Source: Pedobacter sp. WC2423 (GTDB lineage Bacteria > Bacteroidota > Bacteroidia > Sphingobacteriales > Sphingobacteriaceae). Taken from it: a stretch of 64,000 nucleotides of DNA. Made by a program: the position numbers and the translations under genes. The stretch lies in contig NZ_CP162005.1 of NCBI RefSeq assembly GCF_040822065.1, positions 3,720,001 to 3,784,000 on the forward strand. The letters are read 5' to 3'. Below the pieces are notes generated by a model. The model had not been told where the DNA came from. It worked only from the letters and a program-made list of their open reading frames with translations, and did not search any database. Shown here one piece after another: positions 17,818-26,398 of this stretch. Each line of letters begins with the position of its first letter. Within the stretch, counting starts at the first letter, position 1.

Positions 17818-17973
17818 TTTGCAGGGGTTGTGGCTAGGTTGTGGTATACATTGAAGTAGTATTCAACTACCCTTGAAGTACCTCAGACTACTTCAAGGGT
17901 ACTTCAACCCTAGTTCAGTACTAGTTCAATGTATACCACAACCCCTACAGTACCTGGCCAAAACCCTTGCAAA
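17818..17973. repeat. 156-bp imperfect palindrome built from 11-bp units
   Basis: The two arms share an outer segment (TTTGCA..GGGTT, 17818 onward and mirrored to 17973), a 19-bp perfect segment GGTTGTGGTATACATTGAA (17837-17855) mirrored at 17925-17943, and a 13-bp perfect core (17868-17880 with 17889-17901). The right arm consists of four 11-bp units of the form TA(C/G)TTCA plus 4 nt at 17889-17932; the left arm holds three such units and lacks the second. The right arm has a further insertion of about 10 bp near 17944-17953. No transposase is encoded. It may be a MITE-like element or an intergenic repeat. Confidence 0.85.
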
Positions 17974-17992
17974 CCCCAACTTTTCATCCCAA

Positions 17993-18026
17993 TAAAAAAG
18001 GGTTGCAGCATAACGCAACAACCCTT
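17993..18026 (-). terminator. Intrinsic terminator of the YfhO gene
   Basis: AAGGGTTG (17998-18005) pairs with CAACCCTT (18019-18026); on the minus strand the stem is followed by a run of T residues (17993-17999). It lies 24 bp beyond the YfhO stop codon. Confidence 0.8.
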
Positions 18027-18049
18027 CTCATTTGATCAGTTAAAAATTC

Positions 18050-20515
18050 TTAACTCACCTTTTTTGTCTTCTTTTGATCCGTATAAACAGCAAACCCTAA
18101 ACCTAACATCAACAGGATTGAACCTGCAAATGAAATTTTCTCTCCCATATAGTAAGATACAGGATGGAAAATGAAGTCAATCTTATGGTTTCCAGCAGGA
18201 AGCTGTGCTGCACGTAAGGTATAATCAGCTCTGAAATAAGGCTTCTCCACATCATCAATGTACATTTTCCAGCCTTTATCATAATAAATCTCAGAGAATA
18301 CAGCAATCACATCTCTTGGGGCACTATAAGAATAAACCATATGGTCAGGATGATAATTATCTAATTTAATCATCGCTGTTGGCCCGCCAATACCCGCTTT
18401 AGCCGTATCAATTAAGTTTTTATATTTAATATCCACGATTGCTTCTTTCTTAGGATCGAAACTACTGATTGCTTTCATCTCTTCATCAGAGTTTTTCACA
18501 AACTGCACCTGATCCACAATCCATGCATTACCAGCCGCCGACTCATTACGCTGCATTTTATAAGCGCCAGTCTGCTGATCCTGCGTAATAATATATTTTG
18601 TATTCAGCATGTCCAGCACATCATGATTTACGCTTTTGGTAAACTGATGATCAACCAACTCCTGAATACGTTTTAACCTTGCTGAATGCGCGCCACCAAC
18701 CGTTTTGTGAAAATACGAAGCATCTGCGCTGGTAAAAGTAGGAATAGACGTATCAAACACCCTGAAATCAGGATCTTTATCCGCTAAAATAAAAGTATCC
18801 ACATCCCTTGGCTGATAATGGTTAGTCAATGAAGATGCAGGCACAAAATTCTGGTTATTTAAATAACGGCGATCTACCTGCCACATATCAATCAAGATAA
18901 ATAAAGCCAGTAAACCAAAAGCATATTCTGCTTTCATCTTTTTAGTGATGAATGCCCATGTTAATCCAAATCCGATAGCGATAAAGATCAAAGTTCTCAA
19001 AGCATCAGCTCTAGCCAGCTCTGCTCTGTCTTGTATTAAAGCATTACCAATTGTCAGCGCAACGTTTTTATCATTATTCACGGCCTGGCTCAACGTATTC
19101 AGAAAAGCTTCATGATCAGAAGTCTTGAAACTGAAGAACAAAGTAGGCATCACTGCAATGATCAAGGCGAAACCACCTGTAATACCCGCAGACCAGGTTA
19201 GTTTTTTAACCAGGTATTTCTGGTCATACTGTCCATCCTGAGCTTCTTTAACAGCAAGAACAGCTAATATGGGGAACAATAATCCAACTACTGCCAGAAT
19301 AGATTCTACAGCTCTGAATTTGTTGTATAACGGTACATAGTCGAAAAACAGATCAGATATAAATGGCAGATTTTTACCAAATGATAAGAAAAGGAATAAG
19401 ATTGTAGTCGCTAAGATCCACCATTTGATACGGTTACGAACAATAAATAACCCGAATACGAATAATAAACACACGATCGACCCGAAATAATAAGGGCCTG
19501 CCGTACCTGGTTTATCTCCCCAGTATACTGGCATCTGTGCTGCAAAACCAGCCGCCTGTTCAGGTGAAGCACCTACAGTCTCAATGGCTTTCGCTACGTT
19601 TGATTTAGCATCCAGGCGGTTTGTTCCTCCACCATATAAATTTGGGATTAAAAAGGTGAAAGATTCACTTACACCCTGGCTCCACTGATAAGCATAGTCC
19701 TTAGGAAGACCGCTATCTGGTTCCGCCGCATCAGCAGTCAGGTTAGATTTACCACGGATAGTCTCTTTTCCATATTCATAAGTTGTCCACAGATTACTTG
19801 CATTCACCATTACTGACAACAGTACGGCCATTCCAAGAAACCCAATAGCTTTAGAAAGTTCTTTAGTTTTATTTGCTTTAACCGCATGGTAGATTTCTAT
19901 TCCGATGTAAATTAACAGCGCCAACAGAAAATAATAAGTCATCTGGATATGGTTAGCCCTGATATTCAGTGCCAGAAAAAGTGCTGTTAAGCTCGCACCC
20001 ATCCAGTATTTCCCCCGCATCGTCAAAATAATCCCAGCAAGAATCGGCGCAAACAAGCCAATTGCAAGAGCCTTATTGCTATGCCCGGCACTAATAATTA
20101 TAAAATTGTAAGAAGTAAATGCAAATGCGATTGCACCTGCCGCAGCAAGCCATGGATTAACTTTTAATACACAGAAAAGCAGGTATGAACCTAAAAGGTA
20201 CATTAAGACCGTACCTACAGGATTTGGTAAAACATCTGTAATCAATGCTATCCCATAAGTAGTCAGATTGAGCGGATATTGAACCCAGATCTGATAAGCA
20301 GGCATCCCTCCAAACATCTCGTTCGTCCAAAGGGGTCCTTTGCCATCTTTGGCTTTGTACTCCATGATCTCCCGCTGCATGGCTTTAGCCTGCATGACAT
20401 CGCCCTGAATCGGAACTTTCCCCTGTAGAACAGGACTAAAATAGACGAAACATAAAATTACAAAAAATGCACTGATGGCTAAGTGTATGCCATTCCTTTT
20501 TAACCAATTGTTCAT
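18050..20515 (-). CDS. YfhO family membrane protein
   Basis: An 821-residue polytopic protein. The N-terminal helix is followed by the family region with FSPVLQGKVPIQGD, WTNEMFGGMPAYQIWVQYP and about eleven further membrane helices, then a C-terminal extracytoplasmic beta-rich domain and a final helix (SFAGSILLMLGLGFAVY). YfhO proteins are GT-C-like membrane proteins; Gram-positive members modify wall or lipoteichoic polymers with sugars, and the Bacteroidota role is unknown. It stands alone, with its own terminator; an upstream TATTTTTG element may be its promoter. Confidence 0.85.
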   Translation of the reverse strand: MNNWLKRNGIHLAISAFFVILCFVYFSPVLQGKVPIQGDVMQAKAMQREIMEYKAKDGKGPLWTNEMFGGMPAYQIWVQYPLNLTTYGIALITDVLPNPVGTVLMYLLGSYLLFCVLKVNPWLAAAGAIAFAFTSYNFIIISAGHSNKALAIGLFAPILAGIILTMRGKYWMGASLTALFLALNIRANHIQMTYYFLLALLIYIGIEIYHAVKANKTKELSKAIGFLGMAVLLSVMVNASNLWTTYEYGKETIRGKSNLTADAAEPDSGLPKDYAYQWSQGVSESFTFLIPNLYGGGTNRLDAKSNVAKAIETVGASPEQAAGFAAQMPVYWGDKPGTAGPYYFGSIVCLLFVFGLFIVRNRIKWWILATTILFLFLSFGKNLPFISDLFFDYVPLYNKFRAVESILAVVGLLFPILAVLAVKEAQDGQYDQKYLVKKLTWSAGITGGFALIIAVMPTLFFSFKTSDHEAFLNTLSQAVNNDKNVALTIGNALIQDRAELARADALRTLIFIAIGFGLTWAFITKKMKAEYAFGLLALFILIDMWQVDRRYLNNQNFVPASSLTNHYQPRDVDTFILADKDPDFRVFDTSIPTFTSADASYFHKTVGGAHSARLKRIQELVDHQFTKSVNHDVLDMLNTKYIITQDQQTGAYKMQRNESAAGNAWIVDQVQFVKNSDEEMKAISSFDPKKEAIVDIKYKNLIDTAKAGIGGPTAMIKLDNYHPDHMVYSYSAPRDVIAVFSEIYYDKGWKMYIDDVEKPYFRADYTLRAAQLPAGNHKIDFIFHPVSYYMGEKISFAGSILLMLGLGFAVYTDQKKTKKVS

Positions 20516-20599
20516 TAAGGTCTGTTTATATTAAACTAACCCCAAAAATATAAAATTGATACAGATTAGGAAGGAAATATATCGATTAGCGGGATATTT

Positions 20600-20869
20600 T
20601 TATTTAATTTCCTCGTAATCAACAAAATCACCTAGTTTATCGGCATTTCCCTGCTTAGGCTGTGGCGGTACATAGTCAATTGACAACGAGCCTTCTGGTT
20701 TAGTAGAATAGCGCTGTTGTTGTTGTTGCTGCTGTCCGGCATAACCTGAAGACTGTTGCTGCATTTTCCCGAAGATACTTTTGACTACCATTGGAAATAC
20801 CAGTCTCAACAAAAGACGGATAATCCAGAGTATCAGTATAGTAAAAAAAAGAAATTTAATTAATCCCAT
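20600..20869 (-). CDS. DUF4834 family small membrane protein
   Basis: An 89-residue protein with one N-terminal membrane helix (FLFFTILILWIIRLLLRLVF), a run of seven Gln after GYAG and an acidic tail containing SLSIDYVPPQ and DKLGDFVDYEEIK. This is the DUF4834 pattern found in Bacteroidota; function unknown. The C-terminus has a YxxP-type and acidic motif on the cytoplasmic side that may bind a partner. The Gln run is encoded by a short CAA/CAG tract and is prone to length change. Confidence 0.8.
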   Translation of the reverse strand: MGLIKFLFFTILILWIIRLLLRLVFPMVVKSIFGKMQQQSSGYAGQQQQQQQRYSTKPEGSLSIDYVPPQPKQGNADKLGDFVDYEEIK

Positions 20870-20889
20870 TTATTTTTTCAGTTAATCTA

Positions 20890-20897
20890 CAAATATA
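20890..20897 (-). promoter_or_regulatory. -7 promoter element for the DUF4834 gene
   Basis: TATATTTG on the minus strand matches TAnnTTTG exactly, with TTA (20917-20919) 19 nt upstream as a weak -33. It ends 20 nt before the start codon. Confidence 0.55.
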
Positions 20898-21003
20898 GAC
20901 AGAATTCAATGCTGATTAATACAAAGACTGCCTGTTTGTTATATAATAATTACAATCTGTACAGAAATGCTGCTTTAATAAGCATTTAAGCCTATTTATA
21001 GAC

Positions 21004-21204
21004 CTAATCTTCTTCAACAATTTCTGCAACCCTTCCTATTTGTCCGTCTTCCAGACGAACTTTAATTCCACGGGAGTGAAAAGCTGAGGAAGTCAATAAG
21101 TTAGCGACTATTCCCCTGGTCAGCTTCCCGCTGCGCTGATCTTTCTTTAAAATGATTTCGACTTCTAATCCCGGATAAATATCCGCTCTGTTCTTTCCGT
21201 CCAT
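21004..21204 (-). CDS. ywbE: YwbE family protein
   Basis: A 66-residue basic small protein with the family pattern (RADIYPGLEVEIILKKDQRS, GKLTRGIVANLLTSSAFHSR, GIKVRLEDGQIGRVAEIVE). It looks like a small KOW/SH3-like beta-barrel; the family function is not known, though a nucleic-acid role is often supposed. Its ATG overlaps the uvrB stop by one base (TAATG), so it is translated from the uvrB transcript. Confidence 0.88.
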   Translation of the reverse strand: MDGKNRADIYPGLEVEIILKKDQRSGKLTRGIVANLLTSSAFHSRGIKVRLEDGQIGRVAEIVEED

Positions 21205-23252
21205 TATTTAACTTTTTGTTTACCGAATCGCTCTGCAAAAACTGTTTCCATTGCGAACATTTCATCACGCAACCGCGCAGCCATTAAGAAATCCATATCC
21301 TTGGCTGCTTTAGCCATATCTTTACGCGTTTTATCAATTGATTTCTGCATTTCCGGCTGTGTCATATACTGCACAATCGGATCTGCCATTATACTGGCCT
21401 GGTTAGTTTCCACATACGCATTTTTATGATCTGTATTCGCCGAGAAGTCCAGTACAGAAGTCTGTTCCAGAATCGCCTCTCTGCTCTTCCCTACAGTTTT
21501 AGGAGTGATGCCATGCTCAGTATTGTAAGCAATCTGCCGCTCTCTGCGGCGGCTGGTTTCATCTATGGTTCTGGCCATGGAATCTGTTATTTTATCCGCA
21601 TAAAGAATTACCCTTCCCCTGTCATTTCTCGCCGCCCTGCCAACGGTCTGGATCAATGCCCGGTCTGATCTTAAAAACCCTTCCTTATCGGCATCCAGGA
21701 TCGCTACAAAAGAGACTTCCGGTAAATCCAGTCCTTCTCTTAACAAGTTGATCCCGATCAGCACATCAAACTCACCTAAACGTAATCCCCTTAAAATCTC
21801 TACTCTTTCCAGTGTTTTCACCTCAGAGTGGATATAACGGCATTTAATATTCAGCCTGTCCATGTATTTAGTTAACTCCTCTGCCATGCGTTTGGTCAGG
21901 GTGGTTACCAGTACACGGTCGCCCATTTTTATAGTTTTGTCAATTTCATCCAGTAAATCATCAACCTGATTAATTGCCGGACGCACTTCGATCAGCGGAT
22001 CAAGCAACCCTGTAGGACGGATTACTTGTTCGACCACAACTCCCTCAGTTTTCTGCAATTCATAATCCGCTGGTGTTGCACTTACGTAAATGGTCTGCGG
22101 CGCAAGACTTTCAAACTCTTCAAAGTTTAAAGGTCTGTTGTCCAGTGCAGAAGGTAAGCGGAAACCATATTCTACCAATGACATTTTACGCGACCTGTCT
22201 CCGCCGTACATTGCCCTGATTTGTGGTACAGTTACATGACTTTCATCAATCACCATCAGGTAATCTTCAGGAAAATAATCCAGCAAACAGAAAGGGCGCA
22301 TGCCGGGCTGACGGCCATCGAAGAACCTTGAATAATTCTCAATACCTGAGCAATAACCCAGTTCTTTCATCATTTCAATATCAAAATTGACTCTTTCTTC
22401 CAATCGCTTGGCTTCCAGTAACTGCCTGTCTCCTATCAATTGATTTTTACGTACTTCCAGTTCTTCCTGAATTCCCCAGATCGAAGAAGTAAATCTATCT
22501 TTCGGGGTTACAAACAGATTTGCCGGATAAACGGCCATATCTTCCACTTTTTCTAATGTTTTGCCCGTTACCGGATCAATAATGCTCAATTCTTCGATAT
22601 CATCGCCGAAAAAAGAAATCCGGTAAGCCGTGTCCAGATAAGCCGGAAAGATATCAACTGTATCCCCCTTCACTCTGAATGTTCCTCTTTTAAAGTCATT
22701 GATAGTCCGAGCATATAAAATTTCTACCAGACTATGCAGGAATGTATTTCTGGAAACCCTGGTCCCTACCGCAAACCGGAATACCGAGCGGGAGAAATCT
22801 TCCGGATTTCCCATACCATAAATACAGGAAATCGAAGAAACGACAATCACGTCCCTGCGGCCCGACATTAAGGCAGAAGTTGTTCTCAGCCTGAGTTTTT
22901 CAATCTCTTCATTGATACTTAAATCCTTTTCGATATAGGTATTACTGCTGGGCATATAAGCCTCTGGCTGATAGTAATCATAGTAAGAAACAAAATAATT
23001 GACCTGATTTTCAGGAAAGAAGTTCTTGAATTCTCCATATAACTGGGCAGCCAGTGTTTTATTGTGGCTCAGAATCAATGTAGGTTTCTGCGTTTGCTGA
23101 ATCACATTGGCTACAGTAAACGTTTTACCAGATCCTGTAACCCCCAGCAAAGTCTGATAATTTTCATTATTGTTAACGCCTGTAACCAGTTGTTCAATGG
23201 CGGCTGGTTGATCACCCGTAGGTTTATAATCTGAAACAAGTTGAAATTTCAT
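21204..23252 (-). CDS. uvrB: Excinuclease ABC subunit B
   Basis: A 682-residue UvrB, the helicase-like damage-verification subunit of nucleotide excision repair. Walker A GVTGSGKT is at residues 37-44, the damage-probing beta-hairpin region follows (SYYDYYQPEAYMP), then DESH of motif II, the helicase C-terminal motifs (GINLLREGLDLPEVSFVAIL, QTVGRAARN) and a UVR domain at the C-terminus (MAKAAKDMDFLMAARLRDEM). Length is normal. The gene starts 8 nt after a perfect TATCTTTG element, so its mRNA has almost no leader. Confidence 0.97.
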   Translation of the reverse strand: MKFQLVSDYKPTGDQPAAIEQLVTGVNNNENYQTLLGVTGSGKTFTVANVIQQTQKPTLILSHNKTLAAQLYGEFKNFFPENQVNYFVSYYDYYQPEAYMPSSNTYIEKDLSINEEIEKLRLRTTSALMSGRRDVIVVSSISCIYGMGNPEDFSRSVFRFAVGTRVSRNTFLHSLVEILYARTINDFKRGTFRVKGDTVDIFPAYLDTAYRISFFGDDIEELSIIDPVTGKTLEKVEDMAVYPANLFVTPKDRFTSSIWGIQEELEVRKNQLIGDRQLLEAKRLEERVNFDIEMMKELGYCSGIENYSRFFDGRQPGMRPFCLLDYFPEDYLMVIDESHVTVPQIRAMYGGDRSRKMSLVEYGFRLPSALDNRPLNFEEFESLAPQTIYVSATPADYELQKTEGVVVEQVIRPTGLLDPLIEVRPAINQVDDLLDEIDKTIKMGDRVLVTTLTKRMAEELTKYMDRLNIKCRYIHSEVKTLERVEILRGLRLGEFDVLIGINLLREGLDLPEVSFVAILDADKEGFLRSDRALIQTVGRAARNDRGRVILYADKITDSMARTIDETSRRRERQIAYNTEHGITPKTVGKSREAILEQTSVLDFSANTDHKNAYVETNQASIMADPIVQYMTQPEMQKSIDKTRKDMAKAAKDMDFLMAARLRDEMFAMETVFAERFGKQKVK

Positions 23253-23259
23253 AGCTATT

Positions 23260-23267
23260 CAAAGATA
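23260..23267 (-). promoter_or_regulatory. -7 promoter element of uvrB
   Basis: TATCTTTG on the minus strand is an exact TAnnTTTG. It ends 7 nt upstream of the uvrB ATG. No clear TTG occurs at -33. The element is back-to-back with the plus-strand promoter at 23283-23312. Confidence 0.65.
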
Positions 23268-23282
23268 ACAATTATTGATGTA

Positions 23283-23312
23283 TTGGATTGTCGTGATTAT
23301 ATCCTAAATTTA
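23283..23312 (+). promoter_or_regulatory. Promoter of the DUF7033-like/upp/yjjG operon
   Basis: TTG (23283-23285), a 19-nt spacer and TAAATTTA (23305-23312, one mismatch to TAnnTTTG). The ATG follows only 8 nt later, so the transcript is nearly leaderless. Confidence 0.6.
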
Positions 23313-23320
23313 TTGGCAGC

Positions 23321-24442
23321 ATGAAATTACTGGTATATGTTCCCATACTTACACCCAGGATTAAGTATGTTTTTAACTTTATTTTCACCGATATCCTCAA
23401 AACACAAGCAGGGTTCAGTTCGAATGTGCAAGAATTTAAAGCTTCACCCTTGCCTAAAATCACTTACTCCGATATGCCTGTTGGCGATGAGCCTTTTTTC
23501 AAGAATTCCGATTTCCTGCTTGCGCATACCATTTCGTCTCCAAATATAAAAACCACAACCTTCGGGGATATGATAGTCCCTTTTGCCGTTGATAACAGCA
23601 GTTTGCCATTTGATGTTTTCGCAGCAGCGTTTTATTTTGTGAGCCGCTATGAAGAATACCTTCCTTTTACCCCGGGTACAGCAGGAAATTATCCTCCTGA
23701 AGCCAGTCTGCAATCTAAACTTAAGCTGCTGGAATTTCCTGTCATAGATGGCTGGGCACTGCTGCTTAAAAATATGTTATTAAAGCGTTATCCCAAGCTC
23801 CATTTCGGACAAAAGAAATTTGAGTTCACTCCGCTGGTCTGCATGTATGATGCACCGGGAATCAGCTCATTTAATATCTTCAAGCATGCTATTAATTTTT
23901 TAAGGAATATCCCTTTGATTTCGCGTCCCAAAGCTACCGCTCAGGCAAAGGGTAGCGGATTATCATTATTTCTAAATGAACAGCATGAAAAATACCGGCT
24001 GGCACCCGTTTACTTTTTTAAACCTTCTGCCGGAGTAGACCTGATTTGCGACCGGCAGATCAGCTTTCCAAAAAGCTATTTGCAGCTGCTTAAATCGGGT
24101 GTGCTCAAAGATTACAGAATGGGTTATGATACTACAATTGGTTTCAGAGCTGGTACATGTACTCCGTTTTTCTGGTATGATCTTCAGCTGGAAAAAACTA
24201 CGCATTTACAGCTATATCCTGTAGCTATCAATGATGCTATTCTCTTACAGAACAGAACTTTCAATATTGATGAAACGCTTGCCCAATGGGGCAGATTGAT
24301 CGCAAACGTTAAATTGTTAAATGGTCATTTTCACGTATTATGGCATAAAGAAACTTTACCCGAATTCGGTAAAGGGAAAGTTGGAAGAAGACTATACACA
24401 CAATTGTTAAGCAATTTTTTATCTTTACAGGATGATATTTGA
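23321..24442 (+). CDS. DUF7033-like, polysaccharide deacetylase-related protein, probably degenerate
   Basis: A 373-residue soluble protein. The N-terminal half resembles DUF7033 (FFKNSDFLLAHTI, FDVFAAAFYFVSRYEEYLPF, FPVIDGWALLLKN) and the C-terminal half the deacetylase part of the same Bacteroidota family (DYRMGYDTTIGFRAGTCTPF, FFWYDLQLEKTTHLQLYP). Where family members carry a paired-Asp metal motif this protein has CMYDAPGIS (one Asp), and the His-containing middle segment appears to be missing, consistent with its short length. It may be catalytically inactive. It overlaps upp by 11 bp, so the two are translated together. Confidence 0.65.
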   Translation: MKLLVYVPILTPRIKYVFNFIFTDILKTQAGFSSNVQEFKASPLPKITYSDMPVGDEPFFKNSDFLLAHTISSPNIKTTTFGDMIVPFAVDNSSLPFDVFAAAFYFVSRYEEYLPFTPGTAGNYPPEASLQSKLKLLEFPVIDGWALLLKNMLLKRYPKLHFGQKKFEFTPLVCMYDAPGISSFNIFKHAINFLRNIPLISRPKATAQAKGSGLSLFLNEQHEKYRLAPVYFFKPSAGVDLICDRQISFPKSYLQLLKSGVLKDYRMGYDTTIGFRAGTCTPFFWYDLQLEKTTHLQLYPVAINDAILLQNRTFNIDETLAQWGRLIANVKLLNGHFHVLWHKETLPEFGKGKVGRRLYTQLLSNFLSLQDDI

Positions 24443-25076
24443 CCTGAGTAAAACAAATTCTATTGCGAATATTTTCATGGCAGAGCTGCGTGATGAAAAT
24501 ATACAGAAGGATACGATGCGTTTCCGTAAAAACCTGGAGAGGCTAGGTGAATTTTTTGCCTGGGAAATCAGCAGAAATCTACTATATAACGATTCAGAGA
24601 CACAAACTCCACTGGGGATTGCAAAAACCAAAGCACTGGATAGTCAGCCTGTACTCGCCACGATTTTACGTGCCGGGCTGCCTATGCAACAGGGTATGTT
24701 AAATATCTTTGACCGGGCCGACGCCGCATTTGTTACTGCTTACCGGAAGTCAAATCCTGCGGGAACGATAGAGATTCATGTAGATTATATCTCTTCTCCG
24801 GATTTAACGGACAAAGTGTTGGTTATGGTTGATCCGATGCTGGCTACTGGCTTAAGCATGGTCTTATGCTGTAAAGAACTGATGGCAAAGTACAAAATTA
24901 AAGAATTACATATTGTAGCTGCAATTGCAAGCGCTGAAGGAGTGAAACATGTACGCGCAAACTTACCACATGCCAAATTATGGTTAGGTGCTATAGACGA
25001 AGAAATGACGGTTAAATCATATATTGTACCTGGATTAGGAGACGCAGGTGATCTTGCTTACGGAACCAAAATCTAA
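24432..25076 (+). CDS. upp: Uracil phosphoribosyltransferase
   Basis: A 214-residue salvage enzyme converting uracil and PRPP to UMP. The family motifs are present: ATILRAGLPMQQGML in the middle, the PRPP-binding loop VMVDPMLATGLSMV and the uracil-binding C-terminal GLGDAGDLAYGT. The start overlaps the end of the preceding gene, and yjjG follows after 7 bp, giving a three-gene operon in which upp and the nucleotidase both belong to pyrimidine salvage or clean-up. Confidence 0.95.
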   Translation: MIFDLSKTNSIANIFMAELRDENIQKDTMRFRKNLERLGEFFAWEISRNLLYNDSETQTPLGIAKTKALDSQPVLATILRAGLPMQQGMLNIFDRADAAFVTAYRKSNPAGTIEIHVDYISSPDLTDKVLVMVDPMLATGLSMVLCCKELMAKYKIKELHIVAAIASAEGVKHVRANLPHAKLWLGAIDEEMTVKSYIVPGLGDAGDLAYGTKI

Positions 25077-25083
25077 GTATCAA

Positions 25084-25773
25084 ATGATAAAACATATCTT
25101 TTTTGATTTAGACCATACGATCTGGGATTTTGATAAAAATGCGGGAGAAACCTTAACTGAATTATATCATCAGTATGAGCTGAACCTGCTTGGCCTTCCT
25201 GACTGCGATTTATTTATAGCTGTTTATACAGAAAATAACCATTCGCTCTGGGCAGAATATCATTTGGGGAAAATCACCAAAGACGTATTGAGATCTGAGC
25301 GTTTTAGCAGAACTTTTGTTCAGCTGGGCATAGCTCCGGATTTAGTTCCCCAGGGATTTGAAGCTGATTATGTAAATCAAAGCCCAAGAAAAAAGAACTT
25401 ATTCGAAGGATCGGAAAAAGTACTGGCTTATTTACAACAGAAATATACGCTGCATATTATCTCCAACGGGTTCAAGGAAACGACCTTAACTAAAATGGCT
25501 ACGTGTAATTTAAACCCATATTTTTCGAATGTAATTATTTCTGAAGATGTGGGCGTGAATAAGCCTGACCGTGCAATTTTCGAATATGCACTGCAAAAAG
25601 CTGGTGCAAAGAAACAAGAGAGCATCATGATTGGTGATAGCCTGGAAGCCGATATCCGCGGCGCCCAGGATTTCGGAATCAAAGCTATTTTCTTTAATCC
25701 TTTAAATATCACTAAGCCTGCTGATGTAGAATGGCAAATATTACATCTGGAAGAATTAATGCAACATTTTTAG
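25084..25773 (+). CDS. yjjG: YjjG-family noncanonical pyrimidine nucleotidase
   Basis: A 229-residue HAD-superfamily hydrolase: motif I DLDHTIWDFD right after the start, motif II in LHIISNGFKETT, the Lys of motif III in GVNKPDRAIFEYAL, and motif IV GDSLEADIRGAQDFG. YjjG enzymes dephosphorylate noncanonical pyrimidine nucleotides and protect against mutagenic analogues. An upstream in-frame start at 25048 would lie inside upp, so the ATG at 25084 that directly precedes the HAD fold is preferred. Pairing with upp fits pyrimidine housekeeping. Confidence 0.9.
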   Translation: MIKHIFFDLDHTIWDFDKNAGETLTELYHQYELNLLGLPDCDLFIAVYTENNHSLWAEYHLGKITKDVLRSERFSRTFVQLGIAPDLVPQGFEADYVNQSPRKKNLFEGSEKVLAYLQQKYTLHIISNGFKETTLTKMATCNLNPYFSNVIISEDVGVNKPDRAIFEYALQKAGAKKQESIMIGDSLEADIRGAQDFGIKAIFFNPLNITKPADVEWQILHLEELMQHF

Positions 25774-25804
25774 CAATTTGCTGTTTTAATCAGAATAGCT
25801 CTTT

Positions 25805-25840
25805 AAATTCAGGTGATCAGCTCAATGATGACCTGAATTT
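25805..25840 (+). terminator. Hairpin after yjjG, possible terminator
   Basis: AAATTCAGGT (25805-25814) is repeated inverted as ACCTGAATTT (25831-25840) around a 16-nt loop. It lies 32 bp after yjjG. The stem ends in TTT with no longer T-run, so termination may be weak. Confidence 0.55.
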
Positions 25841-25867
25841 AAATTGACTAAAACTACAAGCCGGCCC

Positions 25868-26380
25868 ATGCGCAATCCTTCCATTTTTTCTTCGCTGAAA
25901 GACATTTCAGCAAAATACCATGATTTTTTACGGGAGGTTCCTGACGGTCAGTTCCAATTAACACCGCCTATTGGAGGATGGTCATACAGTGAAGTATATG
26001 CTCATATTTTTGAGTTCAGTATACTGACGATCAAAGAAGTTGAAAATTGTATCAAGGGCGAAGGAAAAATAAAGTCTACTGCTTTTATTGTCAAAATAAT
26101 CCTGTTTTTCGGAAGTTTTCCACCAAACGCTAAATATAAAGTACCAAAAGCATTAGTTGGAAGGGAAACGAAAATCACGAAAGAGGCCGCTGCTGCATTT
26201 ATACAGAAATTTCTTGAAGAACTTGATATGGTCTATGGTCAGCTTCATTTGGCAGATCCTGCACTTAAAACCCGTCATCCACGTTTAGGTTATTTAAATG
26301 CATCACAATGGTTTCGTTTTATGGAAATCCATTTAAAACATCATTTGAAACAATTAAAGCGAATTGAGAAGAGTTTTTAA
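25868..26380 (+). CDS. DinB family protein
   Basis: A 170-residue four-helix DinB/YfiT-like protein. The family's metal-binding His triad is present: one in GGWSYSEVYAHIFEF near residue 50 and two in FMEIHLKHHLKQ near the C-terminus. Members include thiol-dependent transferases and hydrolases, but the substrate here is unknown. The ATG at 25868 is preferred to a TTG at 25844, which has no promoter support. The 3' end contains the -33 element of the flippase promoter. Confidence 0.82.
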   Translation: MRNPSIFSSLKDISAKYHDFLREVPDGQFQLTPPIGGWSYSEVYAHIFEFSILTIKEVENCIKGEGKIKSTAFIVKIILFFGSFPPNAKYKVPKALVGRETKITKEAAAAFIQKFLEELDMVYGQLHLADPALKTRHPRLGYLNASQWFRFMEIHLKHHLKQLKRIEKSF

Positions 26381-26393
26381 TTTCACATCTTTG
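26364..26393 (+). promoter_or_regulatory. Promoter of the polysaccharide cluster
   Basis: TTG (26364-26366), a 19-nt spacer and CATCTTTG (26386-26393, one mismatch to TAnnTTTG). The flippase ATG follows after 5 nt, so transcripts are predicted to be leaderless or nearly so. The -33 part lies inside the end of the DinB gene. Confidence 0.65.
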
Positions 26394-26398
26394 CGCGG

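Noticed and set aside
20700..20735. CAA/CAG tract in the DUF4834 gene as a possible phase-variation repeat
   Set aside because: The repeats are in-frame triplets, so slippage would change only the Gln count and not switch the gene on or off.
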